Source: Symbiodinium natans (taxonomy: Eukaryota; Sar; Dinophyceae; Suessiales; Symbiodiniaceae). From it: a DNA stretch of 64,000 bases. The notes under the pieces were generated by a model that was not told where the DNA came from, did no database searches, and was given only the letters and a program-made list of their open reading frames with translations. A program made the translations under genes and the position numbers. Positions 9,959-19,923 of this stretch are shown in pieces. Within the stretch, counting starts at the first letter, position 1; each line of letters begins with the position of its first letter. Location of the stretch: assembly GCA_905221605.1 (NCBI GenBank), contig CAJNDS010002125.1:544309-608308 (forward strand). The letters run 5' to 3'.

Positions 9959-12900
9959 CGCTGCATGATGGATTTGATGGAGCTCGACATCGCTCCCTTT
10001 GCAGGTGAGCAGTTCGCACAAGGAGAGGAGACCAACCTTGCAGAGCTGCTCCTCACAGCAGCAAGAGACTCTCCAGATGGGGTGTGCCTGGAAGGCGAGG
10101 AGGGTGAGGGAGCGGGGGCGCACACCTTCGCGCAGCTGGCGGGCATCGTAACCCCACTTCGGCAGGTGCTGCGGCGCCTGCTGAGGTCCCTGGAGTCCAC
10201 GACATCCGCTTCGAAGTCGAAGAAAAGTGGTGAAGACCGTGTGGAGCCTGTAGAGCCCCACCAGCGCCGATGGGACGAGCATGTGGTGATCATCGTCTTG
10301 GACCGTGGGATGACGAGCATTGCCGCCGCGCACGCCGTCATGTTGGAGGGCTGCGCCTACAACGCCTTCGACGTCAGCGACCCCGTGGAGAAGCTGCGCT
10401 CTTGGGTCGAAGTGTCCTCACCTCCCGTGATGATCTCCAGTAGAAGCGTCCTGCAACGTCTGGGGCTGACGGACGTGGCTGCTACCCTTGGTGACTATCC
10501 CCGGATGGTTCTGGATGTGGATGCGGCCCTGAGGAAGGGAGGTGGCCACGTGAGCATTCCGCCGAGATGCTCGTTGGAGGACTTGGAGCGGCTGGCCTAC
10601 CTGATCTTCACGAGCGGGTCCACGGGCAAGCCAAAGGCCGTCATGGTTCGGCACAAGTCGGCGCTCAACGTCGTTCGAATCTGGCGTGCCTACGTAGACC
10701 TCCAGGCGGATGATCGATTCGCGCAGGTGGCCTCGATGTCTTGGGACGTGCACATTATTGAAGTCTATGGTGCCATGGCTGCCAGGGCCACCAGTGTAAC
10801 GTGCCCCGACATGATCAAGAGCTTGTGATAAGAGTCTGCTGGAAAACCAAGCGCAGCTTCACTGCCAGCCGCAAGATGTCAACAGTAGCGAAAACGCACA
10901 GAGCTCAATGTTAAATTTTCTGATTCCTTCAAGACAGGTGTCCCGACTTGATCAAGAAGTCCGGCCCCGACATGCTCAAATGGTTGCGGCAGAAGCGGAT
11001 CACGGGCATGAGCGTCGTGCCCTCGCACCTCCGCTCCATCTCGGGCAGCGGGGACGTGTCGATGTCCCGGGCTGGGTTGCCTCAGCTTCGCATCGTGGAC
11101 GTCGGCGGGGAGGCCTTGGGGGCTGATGTCGTCAACACTTGGGCCGAAGGACGCCGGCTCTTCAACAGCGACTTGCTGTTGGTGAGTAGAAGAATGAGGG
11201 AATGAGGTGCCCTATATCTCCCTTTTTTATACCCTTTAAGGGATTGTATAGGGGTACCCTATATTTTGCCCTTTAAGGGATTGTAATAGGGGTACCTCAT
11301 TCCCTCATTCCCTAATTCCCCCTACTAACCAACAGCAAGGCTATGGCCCCTCGGAGATCTCCGTGGTGTGCACCGGCGGGTACGTGAAGCCCGGGGATGT
11401 CATCACCATCGGCAAGGAGCTTCGAAACAGCTGCTGTGTTCTGAGCTGCCGTCGGCCCTGCCATAAGGTGATATAAGTGCATATATATATATATATATAT
11501 ATATTATAGATATAGCTATAGATAGAGATATAGGTATAGGTATAGGTATAGGTATAGATATGATGTTCAACGGAATCAGAGACAATTCCCTGACCCTGAT
11601 CATCACCTTGTGTTCACTTTCGCTTTTCGTCGCCCGCCTGGCCGTGCATGGGAATGGCGAAAGGCAACGCGCGTTTTTCTCTCGGGTGCTTCCCGAGACT
11701 TCCCGAGTCTATGCGAGCCCTAGCTGCCAGAGCTCATTCCAGGTCTTGCAAACGCTTCGTTGTGATCTCTGTGCAAGCAGCCTCGAGCTGCTTCCGAATT
11801 TCTGGGAACCGATGAACCCCATACTCCGCACTTCACAGAGACGCTCTTTCATCTTCTCCTGGTCCCAAAGATTCGGTTTTCACCGCCCACTTGCCAGGAG
11901 CTGCCAACCTACGGCGTCCACATCCTGGACCCGGAGTCCTGGGCCGTCCAGGCACCTGGGCAGCGGGGAGTCTTGTTCATCAGCGGCATTGGCCTTGCAC
12001 GCGGCTACTTGCAAGAGGAGGAGAAGACCCGGCAGAAGTTTGTGCACGTCCCTGGCCTGGGCCGTGTCTACAACACCGGGGACCTGGCGTCCCGGGATGC
12101 GGAGGGCAGGATTCATTTCCATGGTCGCGTGGACTGGCAGGTGAAGGTCCGGGGCATCCGAATCGAGCTGGAGGCACTGGAGCAGGCGATCCTTGAACTC
12201 GACGCCGTGAGCCACTGCGAGGCTCGTGTGGTGAACGAGGAGCTGAGCCTCCTCGTCTCCCTACGAGAAGGCGATGCCATCCACCGCAATGCTGACGTCG
12301 AAGGGCAGCTGAAAGCCAAGGCCCTGTCCCTCGGCCGCGGCTACATGCTGAGCCGCGTGAAGTTGGTCCGAGATGCCGACTGGAAGTTCAACACCTCCGG
12401 GAAGCTGCTGCGGAACGTGGTGCCCCTGGATCCCTAGTTGCAGAGCAGGTAGCCTTCAACCTTTTTTGGGGGTACTATAGAATCCCCTTATAGAACCCCT
12501 TAAAGGCTCACCTTGAACTCCCCCAGAAGTTACTGGGGCAACCTGAGGACTCCTCCGACTCCTCGGCCCAGAAGGCCGAAAACCCCGAAGATGCCGCGGA
12601 GGCCTTCGACGGGACAGGCGCCTCCGAGCTGGAGCTCCAGCTCGCGGCGTCCCTGGGGCCGACGCTGCAAGTGAAGTGGCCTTGCTGTTGGTTAGGGAAG
12701 GAGGGATGTAGGGGTACCCTATAGAATCCCTTAAAGGGTATATAAATAAATAAATATAAATAACTAAATAAATACATATTATATATAAATATAAAGGGAT
12801 GTAGGGTGCCTCATTCCCTCACTCCCTACTAGCCAACAGCAAGGTGCTGGAACCGGCTCTCGCACTTTCAGGAGGACCTCAGCGTGGACTCCGCAGGCTT

Positions 12901-15900
12901 CGGCAAGTTTGTCACCGCGCTGAAGCGGCTGGACTCCCCAAGGTTGCAGAGGGTGACTAGGTAGGCCCTTGGGATATTTTATATTTTCAAATATTTTCCC
13001 TTATTTGGGTTTAAGAGGATCATATTCAGGAAGATTTTTCAGAGGGTTTTTAAGGGCTATCCTAGGTGAACTTCCAGATGCTCTACGACCATCCCTCCAT
13101 CGCGGCTCTCGCCAAAGCTCTCGCGAATCTGCAGTTTGAGGACGCGGACTCGGAGGGGGAGGACCTCCTTGAGGAGGGAGCTCTTCCAACGTTTCCATCG
13201 TCCGAGGAGGCTGATTTCATGGGCCGTTTTGTCGAGCTCCTCAGGCGCGTGCCTCATGCCATTTGCATCGAGGAAGGCAGCTTCTCCGCCACCTACTGTC
13301 ACGTCTTTCACAAGGCCTTAGCCTTCCAGCGGATGCTGCGCAGGCGTTCGTCTGGCAGTGTGGCAGTATCACAGCCGCTTGTGGCTGTCTGCTTCCGGTC
13401 TGTCGTTGACCTGGTGGCAGGCATGTTGGCGACCCTTTTCGAAGGTTTCGCCTGCTGCGTCCTGGAGTTCACCAGCCCGGGAGACATCATCGATCGACTG
13501 CGGGCTGTGCAGCCCCTGGCGGTGCTGGGCAATGGGGCGGACATGTTCCGACCCGTTGTGGAGCATTTGGCCACTCAAGCGCAGGGCCCTGTTTGGGTTG
13601 ATGTTCGGGAGGCGACCCGGCAGATGCTCCAACTGACGCGTCCCCTCAAGCCGCGCTCGGCGAGCCCCGGGTTTGTCCACCTTGCCACCGAATCCAACTT
13701 GAAGGAGTTGGAAGCAGACTGCCTGGCACTTTCAGGCTTGCGCAGTTCCATGTCGGCGTGGCGGCAGCAGCTGCCGCTAGAAGTCGGCACCCGGTTCCTC
13801 TCAACGCTGCCAGTGGGTGATGCTTCTGGCCTGGTAGCCTTATGGAGCAGCTTGTCAGCTGGAGCCACGTTTGTCACCTCCAATCCATTCCAGCCGTCGC
13901 AGGCGGTTTCCCCGCTGGCGCTCTCGATTTCAGACAAACGGCCTGCAATCCTCGCCTGTACCGCCAGGGAACTCGCGGTCACTTGTCCCGTGAAACTTGT
14001 GATGAGGTCAAGGTAATCGGACATGGGCTGGTAGATTGTGGGTTCCTATATTGTGTGATACTATATCTACATGTGCAAGAAGATATTAAGCACTCAACAC
14101 ACACACACACACACACTCACACGCCCTCTGAGGGTGACAACCTCTTTCAAGGGTGTGAAGCCCAGGCCACCAGTGCGGAAGTGCAGCCTCAAGGATCTCA
14201 AGGTCTGCAGACGCTCTGCATTAGCCACGGTGGCAGAAGCGGTGACCTGAAGGGCCTCGCGCTGAATTGTGGGGGTGTTCGACTCCTGTCCGTGGAGGGC
14301 CTCTCCGACCCCGCGGCGTTCGAGGCCAGCGCCGATGACCTTGTGAACTCGGAGTCGCAAGCATCGGAAGATCTTGCTCCAACGCTACATCGTCAAAGTT
14401 CTGCTCAATCGACTCAGTCGACAATGACATCCCTCGCAGACTACGTCCTGCAATTGTCCGTCGTGTCGGCCTTGGTCGCTAGTGTGCGTGGTATGATCAC
14501 CAGCTCTCTGCCCTTCGGTTCTTTGGCCGCCCTTCTCGCTCACTTAGGACCAAAGCAAGCACTGGGGCAACCGCGCCTGGCCCCGGCTGTGTGCAGTGGT
14601 CCAGGGCGTGCTCATCTTCTCGCAGCCGTTCTTCGTGGCATCTCGCTTGCTGATCGCAGAGCGCGTGCTGCTCCCCTTTGCTTTGTCAATGCCTCTTTCC
14701 GTCACCGGTTGAGCATAGCATCACATTTAGCATTTTGTGGCACCGGACTTGTGCCAACCTGAAACTAGTTTGAGACGTCCTGTGCGGCTTGCAAACTGCA
14801 TGTTGCACGTTCACAGGTTGCCTTGATGGTTCTCGTGGCGCTGTTGGTTGCCGAGCAATTTCTTCGATTTGGCGTGCTCTTCGTGGCGAAATGGCTCCTC
14901 ATCGGTCGCTACAGGCCGGGGGAGTTCGACATCTACAGCATGATGTACCTGCGGCACTGGATCGTCGAACACCTGGCGAAAGGCTCCATCGTGGGCCAAA
15001 ACGCACATCAAGGCAGCAGCCTGGCGTTCCTCTTCGTTCGCAACTTGGCGCTCAAGGCAACTCGGCTAGAGGCAAACGGGGTGTAGCCAGCTGGCATGCA
15101 AAAAACTGTCCTGTGTGAAAAAACCCTAAACCCTAAACCCTAAACCCTAAACCCTAAACCCTAAACCCTAAACCCTAAACCCTAAACCCTAAACCCTAAA
15201 CCCTAAACCCTAAACCCTAAACCCTAAACCCTAAACCCTAAACCCTGGCCCTAATCAGTCTTGAAGCTCCGGGTTCCTTTCGGACGATGACCAAATTTGT
15301 GTGTAAGGCTCTGGGTGCGCGCACGTCCGTGTCGGCTGTGCTCACGGCCAGGGTCGTAGCCTACGACCTGGTCAGCGTCGGAGAGCTAGCAACGGTTCAC
15401 GGGCCGCGCCATCTGACGGCGGTCAGCTATAGTGACCGCTCCATGCGACTTGATGCGGTGAGTGTTGGTGCCGGAGCCTACATCGGGCCAAACTGCACCC
15501 TGGAACCAGGATGCACAGTACGGGCTGGAGCATACGTGGAACCGCTCTCGTCCGTCCGTAAGGGGCAGACCGTGTCTGGTCGTGCCAACGGAGTCCCAGC
15601 TGTGGAGGTGGCGCACAGGGAATTGAGCCGGACGCCAAAGCCCGAGGAAGTCGCGTCCTTCGTTCGCTGGGCGGCAAGTTTCTCCACAGGCTACTGGCTG
15701 CTGATGCTACCTCAAGCTGTGCTTCCTCTTGTTCTCGTGGTGTTGATGAAGACGCTGGGTGACATGGGTGGCATGGGTGGCATGGGTGACATGGCCATGA
15801 GCGACGGCCAAGGTGCGGAAGAGAGTATGGGGATGCTGGCGCCTCTGGAGCTGCTGGGCCCTGTCCCAGATGCCCTTAGCGGCACTGCCTCTGGTGCCTT

Positions 15901-18900
15901 CGATGCCCTGCCACCGATGCTGATGGACCGACTCCAGTGGCTCCCAATCGTGGCTTTCTTCGCATCGATGATGTCCACGATCTTCCAGCTGAGCTTCACC
16001 ATAGTCCTGTGCCGACTCCTGCCCAAAGTGCGCCCCCCTTGCAGCTTCTCTCTGGCCAGCCTCCGCGCGCAAGTGGCAGCCCTGAAGATGTCGATGACCC
16101 TTGCATCTTCGGAGATGCTCGCAGACGCGCCTTGCCTCTTTACAACGTTGGCCTGAGCGCATGCCTTCGCACGCCAAAAGCAGAGCATCCCTAAACCCCA
16201 AACCCCAAACCCTAAACCCCTAAACCCCTAAACCCCCAAAACCCCTAAACCCCTAAACCCCGAAACCCCTAAACCCCTAAAACCCCTAAACCCCTAGACC
16301 CTAAACCCCCAAACCCTAAACCCTTTCTGTCTGCTGAGGCTTCCATCGTCCCAGCTTTCATCCGCCTCTGCGGGGCAAAGTTTGGGCACGGCTGTGCTAT
16401 GGGCCTTCAGGTGACGCTTCCGGAGACACTGGAGGTGCTTAGGGCTCAGGGTTTCGGGGTTTAGGGTTTAGGGTTTGGGGTTTCGGGTTTAGGGTTTAGG
16501 GATACTTGGAACTAGTTTTGAGTTTTTTGGGTACCAGAATCTCCGAAGAAACGGCGGAAATATGCTGGAATTGTGATTTTTTTTGCTAGGTTTCCAGGTT
16601 CCGTAGAGAGGTGGGAGACCGGTGCTTCTTTGCGACGGGCAACATCCTCACCAGCGTCGACGTGGACCTCGGCCGCTTCAATGTGCCCTGCGTGACCGTG
16701 ATGGGCGATCGAACCTTTCTGGGGAACCACAACCACCTCCCTCAAGGCGCCCTTCAGGAGTGCTCACGAGTGTCACAACATGTCACAGGTAGACTATCTG
16801 ACTATTAAATACAATAATGAGAATATAATAAGAATATATATATATATATATACATACATATGTACATATATGTATATGTCTATGTATGTATGAGTACTGA
16901 AGGGTATCAGATCCTTCAGAGGCTTAAGCCGGCTTGGCATTGGCTTGACTTGACGGCTGCACCACTCGATGTGTGGACTCGTCGCAGGCCTTCCTGAGGG
17001 ATGCTTCTGTGGTGTCGGCACATGGCTTTCGGAGAGGCCGAAAGACGAGAACACTAGTGGCCCAACAGCATCTCAGTGGAGTCAAGAGGAAAATGGATCC
17101 CCCTTCAGCCTTTTCCCGTGCGTCTGCGCGCAGCCAAGGCTACTTCGGCAACCCTGCCATCAAGTTCAGGCACGAAAGCACACACAAAGCACGTTTGTGA
17201 AAATGCAGTGGGCGCATGCAACGCACCAGACCGCGTGTAACTTCATGTGAGGCATTTCCCGAGAGAGCGGTACCCCTTCTTGCACACCGCCAATCAGTAT
17301 ATCATCCCATTCTTAAACCACACGCCCCCCCCCCCCCCCCCCCCCCCCACAAAATCGGTACCTTTCTAGTTCTTGGGAAACCAATCTTCCCTGGTGAGGC
17401 GCGTGAGTGAGGGCGCAAAAGTGATTCAAGGCGTGGGCCTCAGGTCAGAGACAGCGTCTGACAGTCCCCCGTAATGAGGGCATTATACTATTGACCTTGC
17501 AACCCTCTGTGAAACTGTCTTAAGGACTTCTAAATATGTAAGTTCGCTGAGCTGCAAAAAATACTACCTAAATACATCAACCTACTTCAATTCATGAACT
17601 TGATTCATGAAAATGCCGCTTTCTTAGCAACTGCCCAGAATCTCCGAGGGCCTGAAGCTGCGAGCTGGCAAGCCCGTGCCTGGCACCATTTCAGCACAAG
17701 CATCATGGACGTGCTGCTCGGCAGACACCTCTGTGGGGGTTCCCTGTGGTGCTTCTTGCTCACCCTAAACCCTAAACCCTAAACCCTAAACCCTAAAGCC
17801 TAAACCCTAAACCCTAAACCCTAAACCCTAAACCCTAAACCCTAAACCCTAAACCCTAAAACCCTAAACCCTAAACCCTAAACCCTAAACCATACACCCT
17901 AAACCCTAAACCCTAAACCCTCAACCCTAAACCCTAAACCCTAAACCCTAAACCCTAAACCCTAAACCCTAAACCCTAAACCCTAAACCCTAAACCCTAA
18001 ACCCTAACCCTAAACCCTACACCTGGGGGGGAGCTGACTCTGCACGGTGGCTGTTTGCTGCTGAGAGGTTTCTCTATCGAGGAGTCCAAGGACCGCCAGC
18101 TGCAGCTTGACAATAGTACAACCCTAAACCCTAAACCCTAAACCCTAAACCCTAAACCCTAAACCCTAAACCCTAAATCATAATATAGCAATAACACGAA
18201 TAAAGTTTAGTAGTACCCATCATGATATAGTAGCACTAACAGCGATACGTTGGGGGCATTTTTCACCGAGACATGCTGCCGACGGTTGCTGTGCAGGATC
18301 CACCGTTGCCATTGCTTTCTACTTGGGACGCTTTGCGTGCCCATACATTTCAAAATGGTGGGAGGTCTTGGCCCTACTGGGCATCTACACTGCCTCCTCA
18401 CTCACATCCTGGTACTTGCCCCTTTGCCGTTTATGTTCCATGCTCCAGTAGGATCAGCTGCGAGGCTTGTTTTCAATCAGCCGGGTCGGCTGACACATCT
18501 CCAAAATCGCTTGCAGCTCAGGTTCTCTGTGTTGCTGGGCAACGCCCTCTTCAACGGGAACGCCCCAGCGAGCAACGCATACTACTCAACGGCCGTAACC
18601 CGGTGGTTCACCGCCCTGACAGCGCAGCAGCGCGTGTTCAAGCTTCCGTTCCAGACAGCGGGCAGCTGCTGGCAGGCGCCCATACTGCGGCTGCTAGGTG
18701 CGAAGATTGGTCGGCGCTTCTTCTGCCTGAATGAGCTCGTCCTGGTGGATGCACCGTTCACCCAGATCGGTGATGACGTCACAGTGGACTACGATGGGCA
18801 AGTGCGATGTCACTCCTTTGAGGACTTTCGACTAAAGTTCAAGCGCTACACGATCGGCAGCAAGGTGAGGATTATGGCGGGTGCCAGCGTGGCAATGTGC

Positions 18901-19189
18901 AACTTGCCTCATCCAGCCTCATAGGTCTGGTAGTGGTCTGATGTCGCCCGCATGCTCACCTTAAGCTTACTGTCGCAGTAGCAGTCGGTTGTTTTTGGCG
19001 CTTCCTGCTGTGGCCGCCATGGGCCAACATCAGCCAACCTGAGGCGATGCAGGAGATGGCGCCGTTCTACGGCCTGGAAGCATCACGTGGAAGGGGACCG
19101 ACCTGGCCCCGGAGACCACGTACGACGGCGCCCCGGCCGAGTCCCTCGACCCGGAGAAGGGCGAGGTGAAGCAGTGGACCTCGAAGTGA
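9959..19189 (+). CDS. NRPS-like protein: adenylation, carrier and Pls/PosA-type membrane beta-helix protein
   Basis: Likely ATG at 9965 and stop at 19187-19189. Exons by frame and motif: 9959-10800, 10938-11181, 11336-11416 (or 11467), 11898-about 12416, 12527-12670, 12872-12952, 13066-14012, 14174-14483, about 14548-14700, 14817-about 15080, about 15259-16150, 16339-16434, 16590-16746, 16988-about 17014, about 17139-17170, a probable one near 17640-17760, 18297-about 18448, 18481-about 18890, and about 19044-19189. Domain order: adenylation, carrier, degenerate adenylation, membrane, beta-helix 1, membrane, beta-helix 2, membrane, beta-helix 3. Bacterial members (NRPS terminal domain of unknown function, poly-lysine synthetase type) activate an amino acid, load it on the carrier serine and act at a membrane; the same is inferred here. 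The substrate cannot be predicted. No condensation or thioesterase domain was seen. Six introns contain CCCTAAA/TTTAGGG arrays or introners. Confidence 0.88.
10801..10937 (+). other. GT-AG intron flanked by a 20-base direct repeat
   Basis: The intron starts GTGCCCCGACATGATCAAGA, and the next exon starts GTGTCCCGACTTGATCAAGA. Joining 10800 to 10938 gives T-CPDLIKK in frame. The repeat has two mismatches in 20 bases. Confidence 0.8.
11172..11339 (+). mobile_element. Introner-like element, CTTGCTGTTGG subfamily, forming an intron
   Basis: Terminal inverted repeats CTTGCTGTTGG (11172-11182) and CCAACAGCAAG (11329-11339) extend inward into GAATGAGGGAATGAGG and its complement. The spliced intron is 11182-11335 (GT-AG, phase 0), so both splice sites lie inside the inverted repeats. 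The ends left in the exon encode the LLL-Q residues just before the A5 motif GYGPSE. The body has CCCTTTAAGGGATTGTATAGG words shared with the other copies. Confidence 0.88.
12527..13131 (+). other. Carrier (thiolation) domain block
   Basis: Exons 12527-12670, 12872-12952 and the start of 13066 join to ...LELQLAASLGPTLQ|EDLSVDSAGFGKFVTALKRL...|VNFQMLYDHPSIAALAKAL. The serine of VDSAGF (codon 12890-12892) is the expected phosphopantetheine site. The closing YDHPSIAALA motif is typical of carrier domains. An acidic linker (PEDSSDSSAQKAENPED) links it to the adenylation domain. Confidence 0.85.
12681..12843 (+). mobile_element. Introner-like element nested in a larger intron
   Basis: The ends CTTGCTGTTGG (12681-12691) and CCAACAGCAAG (12833-12843) match the 11172 element. 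The interior is AT-rich (AAATAAATA) with CCCTTAAAGGGTATA. The protein reads best with the intron running from GTGAAG at 12671 to TTTCAG at 12871 (LGPTLQ|EDLSVDS, phase 0). On that reading the element sits inside a slightly larger intron rather than making its own. Confidence 0.82.
13180..14377 (+). other. Second, degenerate adenylation-like domain
   Basis: Residues after the carrier domain follow the adenylation fold: VAVCFRSVVDLVAGMLATLF aligns with the usual region before A2, then GFVHLATESNLKEL stands where A3 should be, then RFLSTLPVGDASGLVALWSS and LSAGATFVT match the A4 region. The glycine/serine loop and its lysine (SGSTGxPKxV) are missing, so ATP binding is unlikely. The domain continues into exon 14174-14483 (GVRLLSVEGLSDPAAF) and then stops short; no A7-A10 motifs are seen. 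A structural or regulatory role is inference. Confidence 0.65.
14378..15080 (+). other. First membrane block with Pls/PosA signature
   Basis: Exons 14174-14483 (3' part), 14548-14700 and 14817-15080 give hydrophobic segments (YVLQLSVVSALVAS, LCAVVQGVLIFSQPFFVASR, VALMVLVALLVAEQ), then KWLLIGRYRPGEFDIYSMMY and LRHWIVEHLA. The K-W-L-L-x-G-R-Y-R-P-G-E string is a hallmark of the NRPS terminal-domain family. Donors GTGCGT at 14484 and GTCACC at 14701 are phase 0. Confidence 0.82.
15123..15247. repeat. CCCTAAA array in an intron of the NRPS-like gene
   Basis: About 18 perfect heptamers separate the KWLLIGRYRPGE exon from the first beta-helix exon. Confidence 0.97.
15259..16150 (+). other. First beta-helix block and second membrane block
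   Basis: ALGAR...VAYDLVSVGELATV leads into hexapeptide-type repeats (VSVGAGAYIGPNCTLEPG, CTVRAGAYVEPLSSV), a left-handed beta-helix. A membrane segment follows (YWLLMLPQAVLPLVLVVLM), then a Gly/Met-rich loop with GDMGGMGGMGDM, which is unusual, and a second membrane segment (WLPIVAFFASMMSTIFQ). The exon ends at 16150 at a GC donor. Confidence 0.8.
16191..16325. repeat. Degenerate CCCTAAA array in GC-AG intron 16151-16338
   Basis: Heptamers mixed with octamers (CCCCTAAA) and CCCCAAA units. The flanking exons join in phase as FTTL|ASIVPAFIRLCGAK. Confidence 0.93.
16442..16501. repeat. TTTAGGG array in intron 16435-16589
   Basis: Eight imperfect heptamers (some TTTCGGG) begin within ten bases of the GT donor. 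The orientation is opposite to the array in the preceding intron. Confidence 0.92.
16800..16987. other. AT-rich part of intron 16747-16987
   Basis: TATATA and TACATA microsatellite sequence with no coding content, ending at the GTCGCAG acceptor. Confidence 0.8.
17640..17763 (+). CDS. Probable membrane exon of the NRPS-like gene
   Basis: An open frame reads ARAWHHFSTSIMDVLLG and then a hydrophobic run (GGSLWCFLL). It lies where the family has the region before the third membrane block, and ends at a CCCTAAA array. The splice sites are not fixed. Confidence 0.4.
17764..18021. repeat. Long CCCTAAA array
   Basis: About 36 near-perfect heptamers, among the longest arrays in the window, with few substitutions. 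A second block follows at 18121-18178 after about 100 bases of unique sequence. Both lie in the long intron region before exon 18297. Confidence 0.97.
18297..19189 (+). other. Third membrane block and C-terminal beta-helix
   Basis: 18297-18448 gives TVAIAFYLGRFACPYISKWW and a hydrophobic stretch. 18481-about 18890 ends in WQAPILRLLGAKIGRRFF, then FTQIGDDVTVDYDGQV, CHSFEDFRLKFKRYTIGSK and VRIMAGASV. These match the last hexapeptide domain (LLGAxIGRRVF...IGDDxxxN...LQxHxFEDxxxK...VRIGAGAxVG). The final exon gives DGAVLRPGSITWKGTDLAP, TTYDGAPAE, then TSK and stop. This is the usual family C-terminus, so the gene is complete. Confidence 0.85.
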
Positions 19190-19756
19190 GAGGTCCGAAG
19201 CTCTTTCTTTCTGGCTCTCCCCCCACGTGTGGGCCGAGCCCCCCCTTAAGCCCGTTGAAGCAGACAACCTGCTCAACGGGCGAGGATAGATGTGCACGCG
19301 TTTTGTCATGTTTTGTTGTAGTCCAACCGGAATCTGGCCGTAGTGTTGTCAATCCGCGGAAATTGGTGTCCTCCACAGTGGTATGCGCTTCGGAGGAGCT
19401 GGGGCGCTAGGAATTCTTGATTCACGGTGAACTCTGCATAAGCTCGCTATGGAGGGCGCGGTTTACGGGGACTTGGTCTGCCACCCATCTTGTCCAGGCT
19501 GTAAAGTAAAGCGATGAGGCAGCAGCGCCACTTTAAAATGCGGTACAGCTGGGCTGTTCCGGTTGCATCCCAGAGAGCCTCCTTGTGAAGCATGTGAAGC
19601 AACTTTGAGGCTTTCTCTCAATCCCTTTATAGATGGTTCCCTAAATGGACCAAAGATGGACCACAGCATCCTGGACACGAAAAGCTGCGGCAGACGGGCT
19701 CTTGTGGGCATGGATTGGGGCCATGATTGGCCCTGAGCACTTGGGGTAGCCGCAGT
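19190..19756. other. Gap between the NRPS-like gene and RABGGTB
   Basis: Contains the 3' end of the NRPS-like gene and no firm exon. A weak candidate N-terminal exon for RABGGTB lies near 19575-19605 (ESLLVKHVKQL), which resembles the family's first helix. It cannot be joined with confidence. Confidence 0.4.
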
Positions 19757-19886
<130 letters not shown>

Positions 19887-19923
19887 AACTGGCACCCGTG
19901 GACTTTTGCACCGGTTTGCCCAG

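Larger units (their letters stand above)
9959..12416 (+). other. Adenylation domain block (exons 1-4)
   Basis: Core motifs in order: A3 LIFTSGSTGKPKAV (10601-10642), A4-like MSWDVHIIEVYG, A5 GYGPSE (11339-11356), A6-like SGIGLARGYL, A7 YNTGDL (about 12069-12086), A8 GRVDWQVKVRGIRIELEALE (about 12123-12182), and A10 TSGKLLR, whose lysine is the conserved catalytic one. All residues expected for ATP binding and adenylate formation are present, so the domain is probably active. Exon 3 can end at 11416 (GA donor, giving the family-like join GK|ELPTYG) or at 11467 (GT donor, adding 17 residues). Both stay in frame. Confidence 0.9.
16339..17170 (+). other. Second beta-helix block
   Basis: 16339-16434 reads FIRLCGAKFGHGCAMGL...LPETLE. 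16590-16746 reads VGDRCFFATGNILTSVDV, then VTVMGDRTFLGNHNHLPQ. 16988 on gives GLPEGCFCGVG, and about 17139 gives YFGNPAIKF. This order matches the second hexapeptide domain of the family (GDxxFxA...VGDRxFLGN...PxGxxLPDGxLxGV...WFGxP). Intron 16435-16589 is GT-AG. Intron 16747-16987 is GC-AG, with GCGCCCTTC at the donor and GCCTTC at the exon start. Confidence 0.82.

Noticed and set aside
9840-9960. A genomic copy of the dinoflagellate spliced leader at the NRPS-like gene start
   Set aside because: No match to the leader's TTTTGGCTCAAG core was seen; only an AG acceptor is visible.
13842-14762. One continuous open frame across 13842-14762
   Set aside because: It reads through an intron containing a CA microsatellite. 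The adenylation-like and membrane parts use different frames joined by GT-AG introns.
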